DNA of 27,715 nucleotides from JBOGXA01 sp050694175. Lineage in GTDB: Bacteria > Actinomycetota > CADDZG01 > WHSQ01. The stretch is taken from positions 1 through 27,715 of the forward strand of contig JBOGXA010000026.1 of the NCBI GenBank assembly GCA_050694175.1, written 5' to 3'. The notes beneath the pieces were generated by a model that ran no database searches, was not told where the DNA came from, and saw only the letters and a program-made list of their open reading frames with translations. The translations under genes and the position numbers were made by a program. Shown in pieces: positions 23,777 to 27,715 of the stretch (positions are counted from its first letter, which is position 1; every line of letters starts with the position of its first letter).

Positions 23777-24475
23777 ATGACAGGAGTGGATTCCGCCATC
23801 AACTGGCCCACCGAGCCTGAAGAACTCGCGGCCCTGCAAGCCGAGCTCCGGCAGGTTGCCGGGGAGTTGTGGCTGCCTCCACCCGAACGACAGCTCAGGA
23901 TCGGTGCCTGCTTCGTGTGTTTTGCACCACGCGCCGAAGGGGAAGACGACGATCCCGCATGGGCCGCCGCGGCGGTCACGACAAACCGCCGGTTCCGGGA
24001 AGCCGTTGTGATCTCGGGCCGGGGTGGCGGACCCTACCGCCCCGGCCTGATGGCCCTGCGCGAGGGTGCGCTGCTTGAGCGCGCGGTGCGCGCCCTCTCG
24101 GCGCCTCCAGAGGTATTGCTTGTCAACGCGACGGGACGCGACCACCCCCGTCGGGCAGGGCTTGCCCTTCACCTCGGTGCGGTGGTGGACATCCCCTCCG
24201 TGGGAGTGACACATCGCACGCTGGCCGCCGCCGGTGAGGAGCCGGGGTTCGAACGGGGTGCCATCTCTCCTCTTGTGCTCGACGACGACCACGTCGGTTA
24301 CTGGCTGCGTACGCGCCCGGGGGCGCGCCCCATCGCGGTAACGGCCGCGTGGAGAACCGACCCCGACGTCGCCGCAGAAGCCGTCATGCGTGCGGTTCGC
24401 AAGGCTAGAACTCCGGAGCCTATGCGACGAGCCCGCCGCGCGGCACGCCTCGCACGGGCGGGCGTCACTCCTTGA
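23777..24475 (+). CDS. Endonuclease V-like protein, probably catalytically inactive
   Basis: This 232-residue protein aligns by eye with endonuclease V (Nfi). The family block PYRPGLMALREGALLE (86-101) and LLVNATGRDHPRRAGLALHLG followed by DIPSVGVTHRTL (about 114-149) is clear. EndoV cuts DNA or RNA next to inosine. Here most active-site residues are replaced: the metal-binding Asp of GVDVSY is C45, the Asp of VDGxG is N117, the Lys of GVAKS is H146, and the late His of the GHRIS region aligns with W192. Only the Glu in LREG (E96) is kept. A binding rather than cleaving role is likely. The 3' end overlaps the next, convergent gene by 11 bp. Confidence 0.82.
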   Translation: MTGVDSAINWPTEPEELAALQAELRQVAGELWLPPPERQLRIGACFVCFAPRAEGEDDDPAWAAAAVTTNRRFREAVVISGRGGGPYRPGLMALREGALLERAVRALSAPPEVLLVNATGRDHPRRAGLALHLGAVVDIPSVGVTHRTLAAAGEEPGFERGAISPLVLDDDHVGYWLRTRPGARPIAVTAAWRTDPDVAAEAVMRAVRKARTPEPMRRARRAARLARAGVTP

Positions 24476-25151
24476 GTGATTGTTCGGGCACTCCGTACAT
24501 CGAGAAGATACCGACGTACGGTTCGGGATCCCCGCTCCACCCAAGCGCGCGCACCTCGTCGAGCGTGCGACGGCCTGTCAGCCCGCGAAGGACCTCGAAC
24601 GGTGCGCCGGCGACCGATGCCTGGGGTTCTCCATTGCCGAGTCGCCACGAATGGTCGCCGGCCCGCACGTCCAGGGCCGGGAGATCTCGATCCTTGATCC
24701 TGCGCCCGAAGAAACGCGCATAGGTATCGAGGGCGACGGCAACTCCGCTCGAATCGCGCGCCCCGGGCACCCTGATCGCGCCGCGCAGGTCGTGCTCGTG
24801 TGTGACGAGATCGCCGACGATCACTCCCGCCATCCATTTCGGGATGGAGTCGATGGCGGACTCGACCATCGGAGCAATCGAGTCCCATTCCGCGACCAAC
24901 TGCTCAACTCCATGGTCACGGCGAGCTGCGATCTGCTTCGACGTCCACTCGTCCGAGCCGACGCCCTCGACGTTGCCTGAGACCACGTCGCTCGTGATCC
25001 CGACGACGTGGGCAAGGAGGTCCTTCACCGACCAGTCCGGACATGCAGGAACCTTCTCGTCCAGTTCTTCAATCGAGAGATCGGTGCACAGGGACGCAAA
25101 GCGCCGGCGCGCACCCACGAACGCCTTGCCGAACTCGGGCATGCCCGACAT
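24465..25151 (-). CDS. DinB / maleylpyruvate-isomerase-like metal-binding protein
   Basis: The protein has 228 residues from the ATG at 25151. A second ATG at 25142 is equally possible, and the longer frame to 25277 runs over the divergent promoter region. It has the mycothiol-dependent maleylpyruvate isomerase N-terminal fold: a helical bundle with CPDWSVKDLLAHVVG (37-51, H48) and VGDLVTHEHDLRGAI (112-126, H118 and H120), the expected metal-binding histidines of DinB-like proteins. The C-terminal part is a small alpha/beta domain typical of the TIGR03083 group. Such proteins act as mycothiol-linked transferases or isomerases with metal; the substrate here is unknown. It diverges from the ABM-like gene. 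Confidence 0.85.
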   Translation of the reverse strand: MSGMPEFGKAFVGARRRFASLCTDLSIEELDEKVPACPDWSVKDLLAHVVGITSDVVSGNVEGVGSDEWTSKQIAARRDHGVEQLVAEWDSIAPMVESAIDSIPKWMAGVIVGDLVTHEHDLRGAIRVPGARDSSGVAVALDTYARFFGRRIKDRDLPALDVRAGDHSWRLGNGEPQASVAGAPFEVLRGLTGRRTLDEVRALGWSGDPEPYVGIFSMYGVPEQSLKE

Positions 25152-25269
25152 GCTACTTGGGGCGCTCCAGAGAAACGTCTCGCCGTCCCCTTGACTCACG
25201 AGGCTGTGGAAGTAGCGTGGGGCATAGAAGCAGCCGCGGCCCAACGCGCCGCGAGAAGGGAGGCCGGCC

Positions 25270-25869
25270 ATGTTCATTCAGGTAATAAAGGGGCGCGCCA
25301 AGAATCCCCCCGCGCTGCGCAAGCACATGGACAGGTGGAGGGATGAGCTGGCCCCCGGAGCCGACGGCTGGTTGGGAGCCACCGCGGGCGTGACCGACGA
25401 CGGTGATTTCATAGCGATCGTGCGATTCGAGTCGGAGGAGCGGGCGCGTCGCAGCAGCGAACGCGCCGAGCAGACGAGATGGTGGAACGACTTCTCGGCC
25501 AATCTCGAGGGCGAAGCCACCTTCCTCGACAGCACGGACGCCGAGTTGTGGATGAACGGGGGCTCGGACGACGCCGGATTCGTTCAGGTCATCCAGGGGC
25601 GAGCGAAGGACCCGAAAGCGGTCCGAGACCTCTTCGCCGAAGACGAAGCGTCGCAGCCGGATAATCGTCCCGACGTGCTCGGGGGCACGATCGCGTGGCA
25701 CGAGGGCGGCCTCTTCACGAACACCGTCTACTTCACGTCCGAGAAGGAAGCCCGCAGGGGGGAGGCAAACCCAACGCCCGAAGAACAGGAATCAATGAGG
25801 CGGTGGATGGAGCTCGTCGATAACGTGAGCTACACCGACCTGCGGGATCCGTGGTTCACGAGCGCGTGA
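25270..25869 (+). CDS. Tandem ABM/dimeric alpha-beta barrel-like protein
   Basis: This 199-residue protein is an internal duplication. FIQVIKGRAKNPPAL (2-16) and FVQVIQGRAKDPKAV (104-118) start two ferredoxin-like units of about 95 residues, each with matching GxxG(A/T)(I/T)A and F(E/T)SE(E/K)(E/K)AR elements. The fold resembles antibiotic-biosynthesis monooxygenase and similar dimeric alpha-beta barrel proteins; two fused units would make a barrel in one chain. Function is not readable; heme-degrading or ligand-binding roles occur in the family. The ATG is preceded by GGGAGG seven bases upstream. It is divergent from the DinB-like gene and is followed by the MFS gene 105 bp downstream. Confidence 0.83.
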   Translation: MFIQVIKGRAKNPPALRKHMDRWRDELAPGADGWLGATAGVTDDGDFIAIVRFESEERARRSSERAEQTRWWNDFSANLEGEATFLDSTDAELWMNGGSDDAGFVQVIQGRAKDPKAVRDLFAEDEASQPDNRPDVLGGTIAWHEGGLFTNTVYFTSEKEARRGEANPTPEEQESMRRWMELVDNVSYTDLRDPWFTSA

Positions 25870-25974
25870 GCGCCGACCCGCCCACCCTCGGCTAAGTTCA
25901 GGAATCTCTGCCCCCAGAGGCGCGTTGGCTCCCTGTGAGGTCGCGCCCGCGGCCAGACCGATCGAAAGGAAACC

Positions 25975-27195
25975 GTGGCGATAAGGCAAGCGACCGCTCG
26001 CCCCGAATCACATCGAGACCGGTTGGTGACACCGGTCTTTCTCCTGATCATGGCGGCGACGTTCGCTTACTTCTTGTCGGTGGGAGCGACGATCCCCGTG
26101 CTGCCGGTATTCGTGAAGGGTCCGCTCGGCGGCACCGAGTTCTCGGTCGGTGTAACGGTAGGAGCGTTCTCTCTGGCGGCGGTTCTCATACGGCCCCTCG
26201 CCGGCCGCTGGAGTGACGAGCGCGGGCGACGCTTCCTCATACTCCTGGGCGGGGCGCTCGTCGGCGTCGCGGTCGCCACCTACGTCGTCGCCGAGTCACT
26301 TCCCGTTCTGATCGCGATGCGTTTGCTGACGGGAGCCGGAGAAGCGTTCTTCTATGTCGGCGCGGCGAGCGCAATCAACGACCTCGCGCCGGACGACCGC
26401 CGCGGCGAGGCGATGAGCTACTTCTCGCTCGCGCTGTATGGGGGCCTTGCGCTCGGCCCGGTCCTGGGCGAAGGGGTGCTCGAGTTGTCGAGCTTCGATG
26501 CCGTGTGGATCGTGGCGGCGATCCTGTCGTGGGTGGCGGCGTTCTTCGGAGTGTTCGTTGCCGACACGCGCCCGGACGGGAAGGAGACGCAAGCATTCGG
26601 GCGATGGATCCATCCGTCGGGGCTGCTGCCGGGCACGGTCCTGGCCACGAGCGTGTGGGGGCTCGCCGGCTTCAACTCGTTCGTGCCTCTGTATGCACGT
26701 GAGCTCGGACTGAGTGGTTCCCGTTTGGTGTTCGTTGTGTTCTCGGCGATCGTGCTGACGATTCGAAGCTTAGGCGCGCGGCTGCCGGACCGATTGGGTC
26801 CGGTGCGGACGGCGCGTGCGGCGCTGGTGACGAGCGCCTTCGGGCTCGCGTTCATGGGCATCGTCGGGACGCCGACCGGGATGTTCGTGGGGGCCGGGAT
26901 CTTCGCCCTGGGTCAGGCTCTCGCCTTTCCCGCGCTGATGACGATCGCATTGTCGGGCGCGCCGCCCTCGGAGCGAGGTTCGGTGGTGGCAACGTTCACG
27001 GCCTTCTTTGATCTCGCCTTCGGGCTTGGGGCGGTGACCCTTGGAGCGATCGCGAGCGCGATGGGCTATGCGGGAACCTTCGTGGCCGCCGGGGCCGTAG
27101 CCGCCGTCGGATTCGTATTGATGCTGCGCCTCGCGAACCGGGGTTTTGCAAGCAGCAGGCCGGCGCGCGTCGAGGAGGCGTGCGAGCCGCTGTAG
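25975..27195 (+). CDS. Major facilitator superfamily transporter
   Basis: A 406-residue inner-membrane protein with about 12 predicted hydrophobic helices. MFS motif A is visible as RPLAGRWSDERGRR (73-86) in the loop after helix 2, and a second version follows helix 8 (GARLPDRLGPVR). The LGPVLGE stretch in helix 5 is a motif C-like antiporter feature, which suggests drug or metabolite efflux by proton antiport. The substrate is unknown. The GTG at 25975 has AAAGGA five bases upstream. The C-terminal tail is short and charged. It may be expressed with the tandem ABM protein, but the 105-bp gap also allows its own promoter. Confidence 0.93.
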   Translation: MAIRQATARPESHRDRLVTPVFLLIMAATFAYFLSVGATIPVLPVFVKGPLGGTEFSVGVTVGAFSLAAVLIRPLAGRWSDERGRRFLILLGGALVGVAVATYVVAESLPVLIAMRLLTGAGEAFFYVGAASAINDLAPDDRRGEAMSYFSLALYGGLALGPVLGEGVLELSSFDAVWIVAAILSWVAAFFGVFVADTRPDGKETQAFGRWIHPSGLLPGTVLATSVWGLAGFNSFVPLYARELGLSGSRLVFVVFSAIVLTIRSLGARLPDRLGPVRTARAALVTSAFGLAFMGIVGTPTGMFVGAGIFALGQALAFPALMTIALSGAPPSERGSVVATFTAFFDLAFGLGAVTLGAIASAMGYAGTFVAAGAVAAVGFVLMLRLANRGFASSRPARVEEACEPL

Positions 27196-27346
27196 AGAGT
27201 TCGATCTCGGCGCCCAGGGGCACCTCGATGTTAGAGCCCCCATGTCGCCTATATCGACATCCAGCCACAAACCTCGCCACAGTTGGGCGCGCAGGATCGG
27301 CTGCCTTGGGCTCAGATGCGCCTGCTACCCTTGAGAAGCACACCAT

Positions 27347-27422
27347 GGCGGCCGTAGCTCAGCATGGTTAGAGCACCTGGTTGTGGTCCAGGATGTCGCC
27401 GGTTCGAATCCGGTCGGTCGCC
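27347..27422 (+). tRNA. tRNA-His (GTG)
   Basis: A complete cloverleaf: acceptor GCGGCCG (27348-27354) pairs with CGGTCGC (27415-27421), with D-stem GCTC/GAGC, anticodon stem CCTGG/CCAGG around loop TTGTGGT (anticodon GTG, 27383-27385), and T-arm GCCGG-TTCGAAT-CCGGT. The discriminator is C (27422) and the base before the acceptor is G (27347), the G-1/C73 pair specific to histidine tRNA. CCA is not encoded. Confidence 0.97.
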
Positions 27423-27489
27423 CTGCTCCCGTTCTTTCCGTCACTGACCACGTGCACAACGCCAGATTTCACCAAAAGAACGGCAGCGT

Positions 27490-27495
27490 TAGACT
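27490..27495 (+). promoter_or_regulatory. Possible -10 element for tRNA-Lys
   Basis: TAGACT lies 8 bases upstream of the tRNA-Lys acceptor and fits the actinobacterial TAnnnT -10. It is inside a small potential stem (CGGCAG at 27481-27486, CTGCCG at 27494-27499). The -35 (TTTCAC at 27467) is poor. Confidence 0.35.
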
Positions 27496-27503
27496 GCCGC
27501 GCC

Positions 27504-27577
27504 GGGTCGCTAGCTCAATCAGGCAGAGCAACGGACTCTTAATCCGTAGGTTCAGGGTTCGATTCCCTGGCGACCCA
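27504..27577 (+). tRNA. tRNA-Lys (CTT)
   Basis: A 74-base cloverleaf: acceptor GGGTCGC (27504-27510) pairs with GCGACCC (27570-27576), D-stem GCTC/GAGC, anticodon stem ACGGA/TCCGT with loop CTCTTAA (anticodon CTT, 27538-27540), T-arm CAGGG-TTCGATT-CCCTG, discriminator A. CCA is not encoded. Confidence 0.97.
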
Positions 27578-27606
27578 CCCCTGACCAGGAGTTTCGCGTG
27601 TGAAAG

Positions 27607-27706
27607 TCCGGTACCTCTGTCCCACATTGGCTCCGGCACCTCTGTCCCACTAGCCGACCCCGGCTCCGGTTCCTGGGCGACAGTGGCTCCGGCACCTGTG
27701 TCCCAT
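27607..27706. repeat. Short imperfect repeats TCCGGCACCTCTGTCCCAC at the right edge
   Basis: Three near-identical 19-base copies occur: 27607-27625 (one change, T for C), 27632-27650, and 27688-27706 (two changes). A fourth, degraded copy begins with GGCTCCGG at 27662. Copies 2 to 4 share the GGCTCCGG lead. Spacing is uneven (25 and 56 bases), so this is not a CRISPR. It may be the edge of an insertion sequence or of an intergenic repeat family that continues outside the window. Confidence 0.7.
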
Positions 27707-27715
27707 GAATTCCAC

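Noticed and set aside
27196..27346. A tRNA promoter or MFS terminator
   Set aside because: TACCCT at 27326 could be a -10, but no -35 is at the right spacing and the GGGGC/GCCCC pairing after the MFS gene is short. The evidence is too weak to list.
27607..27706. CRISPR array
   Set aside because: The copies are uneven in spacing, imperfect and too few, and there are no unique spacers of constant length or cas genes.

Overview
The window is high-GC bacterial DNA that reads as an actinobacterial (Actinomycetota) chromosome. Supporting signs are a fused E2/E1 2-oxoglutarate dehydrogenase of the Kgd type, an Rpf-like resuscitation factor, a BTAD/AfsR-type regulator, an ABATE/CGNR zinc-finger regulator, an F420-type PPOX protein and a mycothiol-isomerase-like DinB protein. 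GTG and TTG starts are frequent. A lone PilT ATPase and generally unfamiliar protein versions would fit an uncultured or deep-branching lineage, but the sequence alone does not fix the taxon.

Layout. 1-118: TetR operator region with a promoter pointing out of the left edge. 119-4126: TetR regulator, then three proteins with export signals: an M14 carboxypeptidase-like protein (+), facing an overlapping pair of an S15/CocE-type hydrolase and an Rpf-like protein (-). 4331-7402: msrA and a pilT-like ATPase (+), meeting a Tat-exported class V aminotransferase (-). 7460-10048: an 862-residue GAF-PAS-GAF-SpoIIE-HATPase phosphatase. 10186-11684: a HhH DNA glycosylase translationally coupled to a CGNR regulator, divergent from a 56-residue Arg-rich peptide across a compact operator/promoter region. 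12029-16753: a toroid-fold protein of unknown role, divergent from a 1141-residue BTAD/NB-ARC/TPR regulator across a perfect 14-bp inverted repeat, followed by a small conserved-looking protein. 16778-18374: F420-type PPOX protein and a K+-channel-like membrane protein (-). 18500-20064: a macrodomain protein coupled to an extended SDR (+). 20077-23688: kgd (-). 23777-27195: an EndoV-like protein that seems to lack most catalytic residues, a DinB/maleylpyruvate-isomerase-like protein (-), a tandem ABM-fold protein and an MFS transporter. 27347-27577: tRNA-His and tRNA-Lys. 27607-27706: short repeats at the right edge.

This is mostly ordinary core-plus-regulatory chromosome, densely packed with no gene-free stretch over 300 bases. 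I see no CRISPR array, prophage, complete insertion sequence or recognisable defence island. The most notable items are the degenerate EndoV, the decayed nucleotidyl-cyclase-like domain inside the BTAD regulator, the CGNR/glycosylase/micropeptide locus with its three-half-site operator, and the 14-bp perfect inverted repeat. No convincing complete new system was found; the CGNR-glycosylase locus is the closest candidate for an undescribed functional unit.
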